Positions 1-6,979 of a stretch of 8,856 bases of DNA are shown one piece after another (within the stretch, counting starts at the first letter, position 1; each line of letters begins with the position of its first letter). The stretch lies in NCBI GenBank assembly GCA_945882755.1, contig CAMCWS010000081.1:1-8856 (forward strand), written 5' to 3'. The notes beneath the pieces were generated by a model. That model worked only from the letters and a program-made list of their open reading frames with translations, had not been told where the DNA came from and searched no databases. Position numbers and translations under genes: made by a program. Source of the stretch: Bordetella parapertussis. Its GTDB lineage: Bacteria > Pseudomonadota > Gammaproteobacteria > Burkholderiales > Burkholderiaceae_C.

Positions 1-2
1 CT

Positions 3-17
3 GCAGCAAAGTCCTGA
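3..17 (+). CDS. pufA: Possible 3' end of pufA (LH1 alpha subunit), partial
   Basis: In the third reading frame the window opens with the codons for Ala-Ala-Lys-Ser and a TGA stop at 15-17. The strong hairpin that normally follows pufA begins four bases later, and pufL begins about 100 bases downstream, which is where pufA should end. LH1 alpha chains of betaproteobacteria often have Ala/Lys-rich tails, so the tail fits. Four residues cannot prove identity: the call rests on position and on the hairpin. Confidence 0.35.
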   Translation, partial: AAKS

Positions 18-20
18 AAT

Positions 21-45
21 TTGGCAGCACCGCAGGTGCTGCCAA
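21..45 (+). promoter_or_regulatory. pufA-pufL intercistronic mRNA-stabilising hairpin
   Basis: This is a perfect 11-bp inverted repeat (TTGGCAGCACC at 21-31, GGTGCTGCCAA at 35-45) with a 3-nt loop GCA. No T-run follows directly, so it is not a classic terminator. In Rhodobacter, hairpins at this point of the puf operon block 3' exonucleases and leave the pufBA part of the transcript longer lived than pufLM, giving an excess of antenna over reaction centres. The same role is inferred here from position and stem strength. Confidence 0.7.
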
Positions 46-57
46 GTCCCACAAGAC

Positions 58-88
58 TTGCAGCATCTGCAATTTGATTTTTTCTTTT
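58..88 (+). terminator. Second small hairpin with T-rich tail upstream of pufL
   Basis: TTGCAG (58-63) and CTGCAA (67-72) form a 6-bp stem with a 3-nt loop. A T-rich stretch follows (73-88, interrupted by G, A and C). It looks like a weak intrinsic terminator between the antenna and reaction-centre genes and could let only part of the transcripts continue into pufLM. The stem is short and only half GC, so a role as a partial terminator is a guess. Confidence 0.3.
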
Positions 89-105
89 CACCCATCACTT
101 GCGGC

Positions 106-111
106 AGGAGG
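106..111 (+). promoter_or_regulatory. Ribosome binding site of pufL
   Basis: AGGAGG lies 8 bases before the ATG at 120. It decides the start of pufL: an in-frame TTG at 99 lies upstream of this site, and the protein from 120 begins with the conserved PufL N-terminus ([11 protein letters not shown]). Confidence 0.85.
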
Positions 112-119
112 GCTTCAAC

Positions 120-953
120 ATGGCCATGCTCAGCTTTGAAAAAAAATACCGAGTGCGCGGCGGAACGCTGCTGGCAGGTGACCTGTTCGACTTTTGGATA
201 GGTCCGTTTTATGTCGGTTTCTTCGGCGTCACGACCATCTTCTTCTCATTTCTTGGTACTGCCATGATTTTGTGGGGCGCTGCACTGGGCCCGACGTGGA
301 ATCTGTGGCAAATCAGTATTGCCCCGCCAGACCTGTCTTATGGCTTGCGTTTTGCGCCTTTGCAAGAAGGGGGGCTGTGGCAGGTCATTACGGTTTGTGC
401 CCTAGGCGCTTTCGTTTCATGGATGTTACGCGAGGTTGAAATTTGCCGCAAATTGGGCATGGGCTTTCATGTTCCCTTTATGTTTGGTGTGGCCATATTC
501 GCTTACTTCACCCTCAATGTGATTCGACCTGTTTTGATGGGTGCTTGGGGTCATGGTTTTCCTTACGGTATTTACAGCCACCTCGATTGGGTGTCCAACG
601 TGGGCTATCAATACCTGCACTTTCACTACAACCCAGCACACATGCTGGCGGTGAGTTTTTTCTTTGCGACCACCTTGGCTTTGTCCTTACATGGCGCTTT
701 GATTTTGTCTGCAACCAACCCAGGCGCTGGCCAAGTGGTCAAGACCCCCGAGCATGAAGACACGTTTTTCCGCGACATCATTGGTTATTCAATTGGCACC
801 TTGGGCATCCATCGTTTAGGCGTATTTTTGGCCTTGGCTGCGGTGTTGTTCAGTGCGCTTTGCATTGTCATTAGCGGACCCTTCTGGAGTCGCGGTTGGC
901 CTGAATGGTGGGGCTGGTGGTTGAACCTGCCCATCTGGTCTCAGTGGCCTTAA
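120..953 (+). CDS. pufL: Photosynthetic reaction centre L subunit
   Basis: PufL (277 aa) is a five-helix inner-membrane protein. With PufM it binds the special-pair bacteriochlorophylls, accessory pigments, quinones and the non-haem iron of the type II reaction centre. The sequence aligns without gaps to Rhodobacter PufL through most of its length. With Met counted as residue 1, His154 (SHLDW), His169 and His174 (FHYNPAHM), His191 (LHGAL) and His231 (GIHRLG) sit at the classical L153, L168, L173, L190 and L230 positions for pigment and iron binding. The QB proton-path residues Glu212, Asp213 and Ser223 are kept (HEDTFF, GYSIG), as is Glu104 (LREVEICRK). The C-terminus ends at NLPIWSQWP, a few residues shorter than in Rhodobacter. 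The ATG at 120 is chosen because of the AGGAGG at 106-111. pufM follows after 21 bases. Confidence 0.98.
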   Translation: MAMLSFEKKYRVRGGTLLAGDLFDFWIGPFYVGFFGVTTIFFSFLGTAMILWGAALGPTWNLWQISIAPPDLSYGLRFAPLQEGGLWQVITVCALGAFVSWMLREVEICRKLGMGFHVPFMFGVAIFAYFTLNVIRPVLMGAWGHGFPYGIYSHLDWVSNVGYQYLHFHYNPAHMLAVSFFFATTLALSLHGALILSATNPGAGQVVKTPEHEDTFFRDIIGYSIGTLGIHRLGVFLALAAVLFSALCIVISGPFWSRGWPEWWGWWLNLPIWSQWP

Positions 954-974
954 TGAAAAAAGAGGAACTCAATC

Positions 975-1952
975 ATGGCTGACTATCTCAATCTATTCAC
1001 CACCGTACAGGCCAGCGGCCCAGTGCACCATGGCGAGGCTCTAGGCCCTGGCAACAGCCCACGTACGGGACAACCCGGTATTTCTTGGCTTTTGGGCAAG
1101 ATCGGTAATGCGCAAATCGGTCCCATTTACTTGGGGGGTTTGGGACTGGCTTCGCTCATCTGCGGCTTGATCGCCTTCAACATCATTGGCATGAACATGT
1201 TGGCATCGGTCAATTACGATCCCGTGCAGTTTGTACGTCAGTTGTTTTGGCTGGCCCTGGAACCTCCTCCTCCCGAGTACGGCTTATCGTGGCCGCCATT
1301 GAACCAAGGCGGGTGGTTCCTGATTTGCGGTATTTTCTTAAGCGCTTCGGTACTGTTGTGGTGGGTGCGTATTTACCGCCGCGCCATACAACTGGGGCTG
1401 GGCACGCATGTCGCTTGGGCTTTTGCCGCTGCCTTGTGGCTGTTTTTTGTCTTGGGCTTTTTCCGTCCCATCTTGATGGGTTCATGGGGTGAGGCCGTGC
1501 CTTATGGCATCTTCCCCCACCTTGACTGGACAGCTGCTTTGTCCATTCGCTATGGTAATCTTTTCTACAACCCCTTTCATGCCTTGAGTATTGTGTTCTT
1601 GTATGGCTCCGTGTTGTTGTTTGCCATGCACGGCGCCACCATCTTGGCGGTCACCCGTTATGGCGGAGAACGCGAGATCGAGCAAATTGTCGACCGCGGT
1701 ACCGCGTCGGAGCGTGCAGGCCTATTTTGGCGTTGGACCATGGGCTTTAACGCATCCATGGAATCCATTCACCGCTGGGCTTGGTGGTTTGCGGTTTTGT
1801 GTCCCATCACCGGCGGCATCGGAATTTTGTTGACGGGCACGGTGGTGGACAACTGGTATTTATGGGCCATCAAACACGGTGTTGCACCACCCTATCCCAA
1901 TGTTTTTCCTCCGGTCATTGATCCAGCCCTGAGTTTGGGAGTTAAACCATGA
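975..1952 (+). CDS. pufM: Photosynthetic reaction centre M subunit
   Basis: PufM (325 aa) is the partner of PufL in the reaction-centre core in the inner membrane and carries QA. Key residues fall at the same numbers as in Rhodobacter: His182 (FPHLDW, accessory pigment), His202 (NPFHALS, special pair), Tyr210 (FLYGS, next to the primary donor), His219 and His266 with Glu234 (MHGATIL, IHRW, GERE) as ligands of the non-haem iron, and Trp252 at the QA site. The C-terminal tail past [10 protein letters not shown] is longer than in Rhodobacter (ends [14 protein letters not shown]). Such a tail is common in species whose reaction centre carries a PufC cytochrome. The start has GAGGA at 962-966, 8 bases upstream. 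The stop TGA overlaps the pufC ATG in an ATGA, which implies translational coupling. Confidence 0.98.
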   Translation: MADYLNLFTTVQASGPVHHGEALGPGNSPRTGQPGISWLLGKIGNAQIGPIYLGGLGLASLICGLIAFNIIGMNMLASVNYDPVQFVRQLFWLALEPPPPEYGLSWPPLNQGGWFLICGIFLSASVLLWWVRIYRRAIQLGLGTHVAWAFAAALWLFFVLGFFRPILMGSWGEAVPYGIFPHLDWTAALSIRYGNLFYNPFHALSIVFLYGSVLLFAMHGATILAVTRYGGEREIEQIVDRGTASERAGLFWRWTMGFNASMESIHRWAWWFAVLCPITGGIGILLTGTVVDNWYLWAIKHGVAPPYPNVFPPVIDPALSLGVKP

Positions 1953-2998
1953 AGTCGCTGTCTTATTTACGACGCTTGGCGGTCTACGCTGCTGGCTTGT
2001 CTGCTGTTTTGTTGCTCACCGCCTGTGAGCGACCTTTCCAAGACAGTGTGCAAAGCGGTTACCGTGGGACCGGCATGGTGCAGGTTTACAACCCCCGCTT
2101 GTTGGAAGTGAAAACCGAAGCAAACCAAGCACCGGTGGCTTTGCCAGCAGCCTCAGGCGAGGGCCCCAAAGCAGCGCAGGCCTATAAAAATGTCAAGGTC
2201 TTGGGCGACTTAAGCGTTTCACAGTTCAACCGCCTCATGGTCTCTATGACTGCGTGGGTGTCGCCTAACGACGGTGGTTGTGTCTACTGTCACAACCCTG
2301 CCAACTTTGCTGACGACGAGAAGTACACCAAGGTGGTGGCGCGTCGCATGTTGCAGATGACCCAGTACATCAACAGCGAATGGAAGCCCCATGTTGCAGA
2401 AACAGGCGTGACTTGCTACACCTGCCACCGAGGAAAACCTGTGCCCAGCGAAATTTGGTTCACGGCCAATCACCAGCCTTATGGGTCCAACTTCATGGGT
2501 GACAAAGCCGGCCAGAACGAGCCAGCCAGGGTGGTGAATTTGTCTTCTTTGCCTAACGACCCGTTCACACCGTTTTTGCTTGGCGATCTCAATATTCGCG
2601 TGAATGGCCCAACGGCATTGCCCACAGGTAACCGCCAGTCCACCAAGCAAGCCGAGTGGACCTATGGCCTGATGTCGCATATGTCTGAAGGTCTGGGCGT
2701 TAATTGCACCTATTGCCACAATTCACGTTCTTTCCAGAGCTGGGAAAACAGTCCGCCACAACGGGCCACAGCATGGCACGGCATACGAATGGCGCGGGAC
2801 CTGAACAAGGGCTATATGGAGCCGCTCACCGACACCTTCCCTGAGCACCGTAAAGGCGAGTTAGGCGACGTGGCCAAAGTCAACTGTGCCACCTGTCACC
2901 AAGGTGCTTACAAGCCACTTAACGGTGCAAAGATGCTCAAAGACTTCCCCGAGCTGTCAGCGCCCTCTGACAAATCCGCCCAAGTGGCTGTCAATTAG
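1949..2998 (+). CDS. pufC: Reaction-centre tetrahaem cytochrome c subunit
   Basis: PufC (349 aa) sits on the periplasmic face of the reaction centre and re-reduces the photo-oxidised special pair with electrons from soluble carriers such as cytochrome c or HiPIP. The N-terminus is a lipoprotein signal: basic residues, a hydrophobic run and a lipobox LTAC with Cys26 as the predicted lipidated residue, as in the Blastochloris viridis subunit. Four CXXCH haem sites are visible at residues 111-115 (CVYCH), 156-160 (CYTCH), 253-257 (CTYCH) and 313-317 (CATCH). They are arranged as two pairs, each preceded by Met-rich helices (RLMVSM, RRMLQM, GLMSHM, GIRMAR) that can supply axial Met ligands. The length is normal for the family. 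It starts inside the pufM stop (ATGA) with GGGAG at 1937-1941. A 41-bp gap separates it from crtA. Confidence 0.98.
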   Translation: MKSLSYLRRLAVYAAGLSAVLLLTACERPFQDSVQSGYRGTGMVQVYNPRLLEVKTEANQAPVALPAASGEGPKAAQAYKNVKVLGDLSVSQFNRLMVSMTAWVSPNDGGCVYCHNPANFADDEKYTKVVARRMLQMTQYINSEWKPHVAETGVTCYTCHRGKPVPSEIWFTANHQPYGSNFMGDKAGQNEPARVVNLSSLPNDPFTPFLLGDLNIRVNGPTALPTGNRQSTKQAEWTYGLMSHMSEGLGVNCTYCHNSRSFQSWENSPPQRATAWHGIRMARDLNKGYMEPLTDTFPEHRKGELGDVAKVNCATCHQGAYKPLNGAKMLKDFPELSAPSDKSAQVAVN

Positions 2999-3039
2999 CA
3001 CCGCGCCGCAGCAGTCAACCCCAGCGGCATGAGACACAC

Positions 3040-3786
3040 ATGGTCAACCAAGATCCCGTGTCTCTTGCCGTCTCTGGGGTGGTTGTGGTTATCTTGGTGG
3101 ATTACCTAAGAGTCCACCAAGGCTGGGGTTGGTTGCGATTGGTTCAGGGTGCTTCTGCGTTCAAAGACACACCTGGATTGCTTTTCACCAAAGTCATGGG
3201 CAGTGGCCACCAAGGTGGCTTCAGCTTGCGACCCAGTGCTTCACACCAAGGTTTGATTTGTGTCTTTGACCACGCAGATCATGCAGACCAATTTTTAGCA
3301 GGCCCTTGGCTTACCGCATACCAACAGAGAGCCAAGCAATGCCAAGCCAGCTTGTTGGCGATCACATCTTGCAAAGGCGCATGGGATGGGCGTGCGTTTG
3401 ATGTCACGCCTGACGACAAACTGGGTCACTACGCTTTTGAGCCACGCAATCCTGCCATGGCCGCCATCACCAGGGCCAGCATTCGCCCTGCCAAAGCGGT
3501 GGCGTTTTGGCGCTATGCACCAGCGGCTCAGGCCGATTTGAGTCAAGCGCCAGGTTGCTCTGTTGCCATGGGCTTGGGTGAGGCACCGCTGGTGCGCCAA
3601 TGCACCTTCAGCGTTTGGCGGGACACCCAAGCCATGCTCGACTACGCCCACACGGGTGCCCATCAACAGGCTATTACAGCAGCCTACAAAAACGATTTTT
3701 TCTCTGAGTCCATGTTTGTGCGGATGCGGCTGCTGCGCACAGTGGGTGAGTGGGTCATGCCGCAAGAGGTGGTGGCGCATGGCTGA
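3040..3786 (+). CDS. crtA: Spheroidene monooxygenase (carotenoid 2-oxygenase)
   Basis: CrtA (248 aa) introduces the C-2 keto group into spheroidene and related acyclic carotenoids, giving spheroidenone in an O2-dependent reaction. The identification rests on family stretches: KVMGSGHQGGFSLRPS near residue 50, ITRASIRPAKAVAFWRY near 145, and MGLGEAPLVRQCTFSVWRD followed by a C-terminal FVRMRLLRTVGEW. The hydrophobic stretch near the N-terminus (VVVVILVDYL) belongs to the first strand of this ferredoxin-like fold rather than to a membrane anchor. No strong ribosome site precedes the ATG at 3040, so expression may depend on read-through from pufC or on a weak site. The last 8 bases overlap crtD. 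Presence of crtA suggests a keto-carotenoid (spheroidenone) pigmented phototroph living with some oxygen. Confidence 0.9.
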   Translation: MVNQDPVSLAVSGVVVVILVDYLRVHQGWGWLRLVQGASAFKDTPGLLFTKVMGSGHQGGFSLRPSASHQGLICVFDHADHADQFLAGPWLTAYQQRAKQCQASLLAITSCKGAWDGRAFDVTPDDKLGHYAFEPRNPAMAAITRASIRPAKAVAFWRYAPAAQADLSQAPGCSVAMGLGEAPLVRQCTFSVWRDTQAMLDYAHTGAHQQAITAAYKNDFFSESMFVRMRLLRTVGEWVMPQEVVAHG

Positions 3787-5314
3787 GCACAAAGTGGTCG
3801 TGGTCGGTGCTGGCATGGCAGGCTTGGTCAGCGCATTGCAACTGGCCCAGCAAGGTTTGTCGGTGACTGTCGTTGACAAGGCCGATCAAGTCGGCGGAAA
3901 AATGCGACAACTCATGCCCAACGGGGTTGCCGTGGACAGTGGCCCGACGGTCTTTACCATGCGCTGGGTGTTTGACCAGATCATGGCCTCGGTAGGCACA
4001 CGCTTGGAAAGTGAATTGACAATCCAGCGTTTAGACGTTTTGGCTCGCCATTTTTGGGAGGACGGTTCCCAACTCGATTTATACGCAGACCCGCAAAAAT
4101 CGGTGGATGCAGTGGATCAATTTGCGGGTCCTGAGCAAGCCAAGCTTTTCGTGGCGTTTTGCAAGACCACCCGCGCGGTCTATGACGCACTCGAAGGCCC
4201 GTTCATCCGTTCACCCTCACCCACCATGGCGCAGATGATGACCAGCTTAGGTCCGCGAGGTCTAGCGACCCTTGCATCTGTCGGGCCTATGCGCAGCCTC
4301 TGGGAAAGTTTGGGCAAGCATTTCACCGATCCCCGAATGCGCCAATTGTTTGCCCGCTACGCCACTTATTGCGGTTCCTCACCATGGCAAGCACCTGCTA
4401 CTTTGATGTTGATTGCCCAAGTGGAGATGGACGGCGTATGGTCGGTAAAAGGGGGCATGCATGCACTCGCCCAATGCCTGCAACGTTTGGGCCAAGCCAG
4501 AGGTGTGCATTTCATCTTGGGTCAAGAATGCGAACGCATAGAGCTATCACAAGGCCGGGTCTCGGGTGTGCGCTTGCAAAGTGGGGACAGCTTGCGAGCA
4601 GACAGTGTGATTTTCAACGGCGACATTGCGGCCTTGCGACTAGGCTTGCTTGGGCCTGGCGTGAAAAACGCCGTGGCGGGAAAAAAACAAGCTCGTTCTT
4701 TGTCTGCTGTCACCTGGTCCATACACACGCCTACCTCGGGCTTGACCTTGGACCGGCACAATGTTTTTTTTCGTTCAAACTATGCCGAAGAATTCGAGAC
4801 CATTTTTCAGCAAGCCAAGTTGCCGACTCATCCCACGGTGTATGTGTGCGCTCAAGACCGTGGCACTGGCGAGGCAGTGAGTGGGGCTGAACGCTTGCTG
4901 TGTTTGGTCAATGCTCCCGCCAATGGCGACAAGCGCAGTTTCACTCCCCAAGAATTGGCCGATTGCACCGCCAGCAGTCAAGAACTGTTGGCGCGTTGTG
5001 GCTTGTCATTACAGTTGGAGCCCTCCTCATCATGCGTTCGAACCACACCTCAGGACTTTCACCAGCTATTCCCAGCCACGGGCGGGGCCTTGTATGGCCA
5101 AGCCACACATGGATGGATGGCGGCGTTCGCCCGTTCGAACGCCAAAGCCCAAGTGCCGGGCCTGTACTTGGCGGGGGGCAGCGTGCATCCGGGCCCGGGG
5201 GTGCCGATGGCGGCCATGTCGGGCCAACTGGCGGCCGCGGCCCTGATGGACAACCTCGGTTTGACCAAATTGTCCAAAGCGGGGGCTACCTCTGGTGGTA
5301 CCTTGACGCACTGA
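3779..5314 (+). CDS. crtD: Hydroxyneurosporene / methoxyneurosporene 3,4-desaturase
   Basis: CrtD (511 aa) is an FAD-dependent phytoene-desaturase-family enzyme. It desaturates the 3,4 bond of 1-hydroxy- or 1-methoxy-carotenoids on the route to spheroidene and, where made, spirilloxanthin. The N-terminal Rossmann motif GAGMAG is at residues 10-15, with Asp33 (VVDKADQVGGK) at the end of the second strand to bind the FAD ribose. The family motif DSGPTVFTMRWVFD follows near residue 52. The C-terminal FAD signature GLYLAGGSVHPGPGVPMAAMSG starts at residue 461. The ATG at 3779 lies inside the end of crtA (ATGGCTGA) with AGAGG at 3765-3769; the frame stays open upstream to 3563, but that part lies out of frame over crtA and is not family-like. 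The gene end overlaps the start region of crtC. CrtD rather than CrtI is chosen from the neighbouring crtC and crtA and from the C-terminal sequence. Confidence 0.93.
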   Translation: MAEHKVVVVGAGMAGLVSALQLAQQGLSVTVVDKADQVGGKMRQLMPNGVAVDSGPTVFTMRWVFDQIMASVGTRLESELTIQRLDVLARHFWEDGSQLDLYADPQKSVDAVDQFAGPEQAKLFVAFCKTTRAVYDALEGPFIRSPSPTMAQMMTSLGPRGLATLASVGPMRSLWESLGKHFTDPRMRQLFARYATYCGSSPWQAPATLMLIAQVEMDGVWSVKGGMHALAQCLQRLGQARGVHFILGQECERIELSQGRVSGVRLQSGDSLRADSVIFNGDIAALRLGLLGPGVKNAVAGKKQARSLSAVTWSIHTPTSGLTLDRHNVFFRSNYAEEFETIFQQAKLPTHPTVYVCAQDRGTGEAVSGAERLLCLVNAPANGDKRSFTPQELADCTASSQELLARCGLSLQLEPSSSCVRTTPQDFHQLFPATGGALYGQATHGWMAAFARSNAKAQVPGLYLAGGSVHPGPGVPMAAMSGQLAAAALMDNLGLTKLSKAGATSGGTLTH

Positions 5315-6180
5315 GCGACGACGGCCAACATGGCCTGACCATCATCGCTTTCGTGGGCAGTGTGTTTTCCCCTTATTACGCCTGGGCGCGGCGCGGTGGT
5401 GCCCAACCCGACCCGAACAATTTTTGCTGTTTGAATGTGGCGCTGTATTCACGCCATGCCAAACGCTGGACCATGACCGAGCGAGGCGCGGCACACTGCC
5501 ACCGCGATGCACAGCAGTTCACGATAGGGCCCAGCCAATTGCGCTGGGACGGGCAGTCACTGGTGATCGATATCAACGAAGTGGGTGTGCCTTTTCCGCA
5601 CAGTGTCAAAGGGCAGGTGAGGGTGCAACCGCAGGGCTTGTTCAACTTCAGCACGGCCATTGATCAACATGGCTTGCACCGCTGGGGCCCTTTGGCGCCA
5701 GCTGCCAGGGTGGAGGTCAAGTTGAGCCAGCCGGGACAAAGTTGGAAGGGGCAAGCGTATTTGGACTCCAACGAAGGCGATGAACCCATTGACCGTTCAT
5801 GCCGCGAGTGGGACTGGTCGCGCAGCCCCATGCGTGACGGCAGCACCGCCGTGATTTACGACATTCAAGGTGAAACGACTGCAGGCGACAAACTCTTGGC
5901 CCTGCGTTTCACCCCCCAAGGCGAGGTGCTGCCCTTTGATGCACCGCCTCGCCAACAGTTGCCCAAAACCATGTGGCGCATCCAGCGGCGCATGCGCAGC
6001 GATGGACCGGTGCAAGTGGCCGAGCAGTTGGAGGACACGCCGTTTTACCAACGCGCTTTGTTGCACAGCAGCTTGTTGGGTGAACCGGTGCAGAGCTTTC
6101 ATGAAAGCATCACCATGTCCAGATTGGTGTCGCCCGTGGTGCAGGCTATGTTGCCGTTTCGTATGCCCAGAAGGGCTTGA
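5113..6180 (+). CDS. crtC: Hydroxyneurosporene synthase (carotenoid 1,2-hydratase), start uncertain
   Basis: CrtC adds water across the 1,2 double bond of neurosporene or lycopene-type carotenoids, the step before CrtD. Family stretches are clear from 5281 on: GGYLWWYLDALSDDG, then FVGSVFSPYYAWARR, NFCCLNVALY, WTMTERG, IGPSQLRWDG, RVEVKLSQP, and a C-terminal LEDTPFYQRALL with SPVVQAMLPFRMPRRA. The stop is firm. The start is not: no ATG, GTG or TTG exists in frame between 5116 and 5352, although family-like sequence begins at about 5250. The only standard codon upstream is ATG 5113, given here (355 aa). It lies about 200 bases inside crtD and lacks a ribosome site. Alternatives are ATT 5269, CTG 5311 (in a CTGA overlapping the crtD stop) and GTG 5353 (short form, 275 aa). 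The residues from 5113 to about 5245 look like an out-of-frame shadow of crtD. Confidence 0.9.
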   Translation: MDGGVRPFERQSPSAGPVLGGGQRASGPGGADGGHVGPTGGRGPDGQPRFDQIVQSGGYLWWYLDALSDDGQHGLTIIAFVGSVFSPYYAWARRGGAQPDPNNFCCLNVALYSRHAKRWTMTERGAAHCHRDAQQFTIGPSQLRWDGQSLVIDINEVGVPFPHSVKGQVRVQPQGLFNFSTAIDQHGLHRWGPLAPAARVEVKLSQPGQSWKGQAYLDSNEGDEPIDRSCREWDWSRSPMRDGSTAVIYDIQGETTAGDKLLALRFTPQGEVLPFDAPPRQQLPKTMWRIQRRMRSDGPVQVAEQLEDTPFYQRALLHSSLLGEPVQSFHESITMSRLVSPVVQAMLPFRMPRRA

Positions 6181-6191
6181 TCAGCGCCCTT
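6171..6191. terminator. Weak bidirectional hairpin across the two convergent stop codons
   Basis: AAGGGC (6171-6176) pairs with GCCCTT (6186-6191) around a 9-nt loop. The loop contains the adjoining stops of crtC (TGA, 6178-6180) and of the opposite crotonase gene (6181-6183, TCA on this strand). Being symmetrical, it would form in transcripts from both sides. Neither side has a T-run, so if it ends transcription it does so weakly. No other terminator candidate can lie between these genes because there is no intergenic base. Confidence 0.3.
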
Positions 6192-6963
6192 TGAATACGG
6201 GCTTTCTACGTTGGGCAAAAGCTTTCACACCCTCTGCAAAATCCTCGGTGCGGCTGCTTTGTGCTTCACGCTCACGCAGCGTTGCTTCATCGTAGTGACC
6301 TGCGGCAATTTCGTTCAGCGAACGCTTCATGGCTTGTGCTGCCAGCGGTGCCAAGGCCAGCACATCATTGACCAGTGATTGAAGCTGGGTTGGAAAATCT
6401 GCGGCAGAGGAAAAGCTTTCAAACAAGCCCAAGGCTTGTAAATCCTTCGACGAAAAAACCCTTGCGGTGAGAAAAGCCCGCTTCGCAGCGGCAATGCCAA
6501 AGTGGCTGACATAACGTTGCAAACCGCTGGGGTAGTAGTGCAAGCCCAAGGCGGCGGCAGGCATGCGCCACTCGATACCCTCTAGCGCCAACCGCAAATC
6601 GCAGGCCAGCACCAAGTCGGTGGCGCCGCCATAGATGCTGCCGTTCAACGCGCATATGGTGATGGGACGCAGCTGGTTTAAAGCCTCAGGCACTTTTTCA
6701 AAAGCGGTGGAGCCGTGATCGGCATCGCTGAAACCACCGATGTCATAGCCAGCGCAAAAAACAGGCTTGGGGTGTCCTTGGGTGTTGGCGGTCAGCACCA
6801 TCACCCGAACGCTTTTATCGAGGTTGATTTGTTCAAAATGCTGAAGCAACACCGAAAGATCAGCGTTTTCCAAGCGGTTGCGCTGTGCGGGGCGGTTCAG
6901 TGTGATGGTCGCCACGCCTTGGGCGATGTGCAGCAAAGGCGCAGAGCTGTCAGAGGCGTTCAT
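6181..6963 (-). CDS. Crotonase (enoyl-CoA hydratase/isomerase) family protein, non-canonical active site
   Basis: This 260-aa protein has the crotonase fold signature. The first oxyanion-hole region is FCAGYDIGGF (residues 69-78). The second is ALNGSIYGGATDLVLACD (105-122), aligning with the A-V-N-G...GGG-C-E-L...C-D motif of enoyl-CoA hydratase. At the two catalytic glutamates of rat enoyl-CoA hydratase it has Asp116 (for Glu144) and Ala136 (for Glu164, in PAAALG), and the third glycine of GGG is Ala114. Simple hydratase activity is therefore doubtful. The superfamily includes C-C bond hydrolases, isomerases and decarboxylases. The start at 6963 leaves 16 bases after the enamidase stop, so the two are probably one operon, though no good ribosome site is visible. 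A role in converting the enamidase product or its CoA ester is inference. Its stop abuts the crtC stop. Confidence 0.85.
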   Translation of the reverse strand: MNASDSSAPLLHIAQGVATITLNRPAQRNRLENADLSVLLQHFEQINLDKSVRVMVLTANTQGHPKPVFCAGYDIGGFSDADHGSTAFEKVPEALNQLRPITICALNGSIYGGATDLVLACDLRLALEGIEWRMPAAALGLHYYPSGLQRYVSHFGIAAAKRAFLTARVFSSKDLQALGLFESFSSAADFPTQLQSLVNDVLALAPLAAQAMKRSLNEIAAGHYDEATLREREAQSSRTEDFAEGVKAFAQRRKPVFKGR

Positions 6964-6979
6964 GGGGTGGTGAATGCCA

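Noticed and set aside
2219..2719. Open frame of 166 codons on the minus strand inside pufC
   Set aside because: It lies wholly inside the tetrahaem cytochrome gene, has no ribosome site or recognisable family sequence, and its Cys/His-rich look is the reverse image of haem-binding codons.
3005..3028. Inverted repeat GCCGC / GCGGC between pufC and crtA
   Set aside because: Only 5 bp with a 14-nt loop and no T-run; too weak to call a terminator or processing site.
2999..3039. Search for a PpsR/CrtJ operator (TGT-N12-ACA) before crtA
   Set aside because: The gap has ACA but no TGT at the required distance, so no operator is called.
3115..3254. CACCAAGG repeated three times in crtA and also seen in pufC
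   Set aside because: In crtA each copy encodes His-Gln-Gly in the same frame at irregular spacing; ordinary codon reuse explains it better than a DNA repeat.
3563..3778. Upstream extension of the crtD frame
   Set aside because: The extra 72 residues lie out of frame over crtA and precede the normal FAD-binding N-terminus; ATG 3779 with AGAGG upstream fits better.
4369..4890. 173-codon frame within crtD
   Set aside because: Cys/His/Arg-rich out-of-frame translation with no recognisable domain; the crtD frame through the same bases is conserved.
5173..5179. Slippery-like heptamer G GGG GGC in the crtD frame as a programmed frameshift site into crtC
   Set aside because: A shift here would remove the conserved FAD-binding C-terminus of CrtD, and no clear downstream pseudoknot was identified; kept only as an alternative in the crtC start finding.
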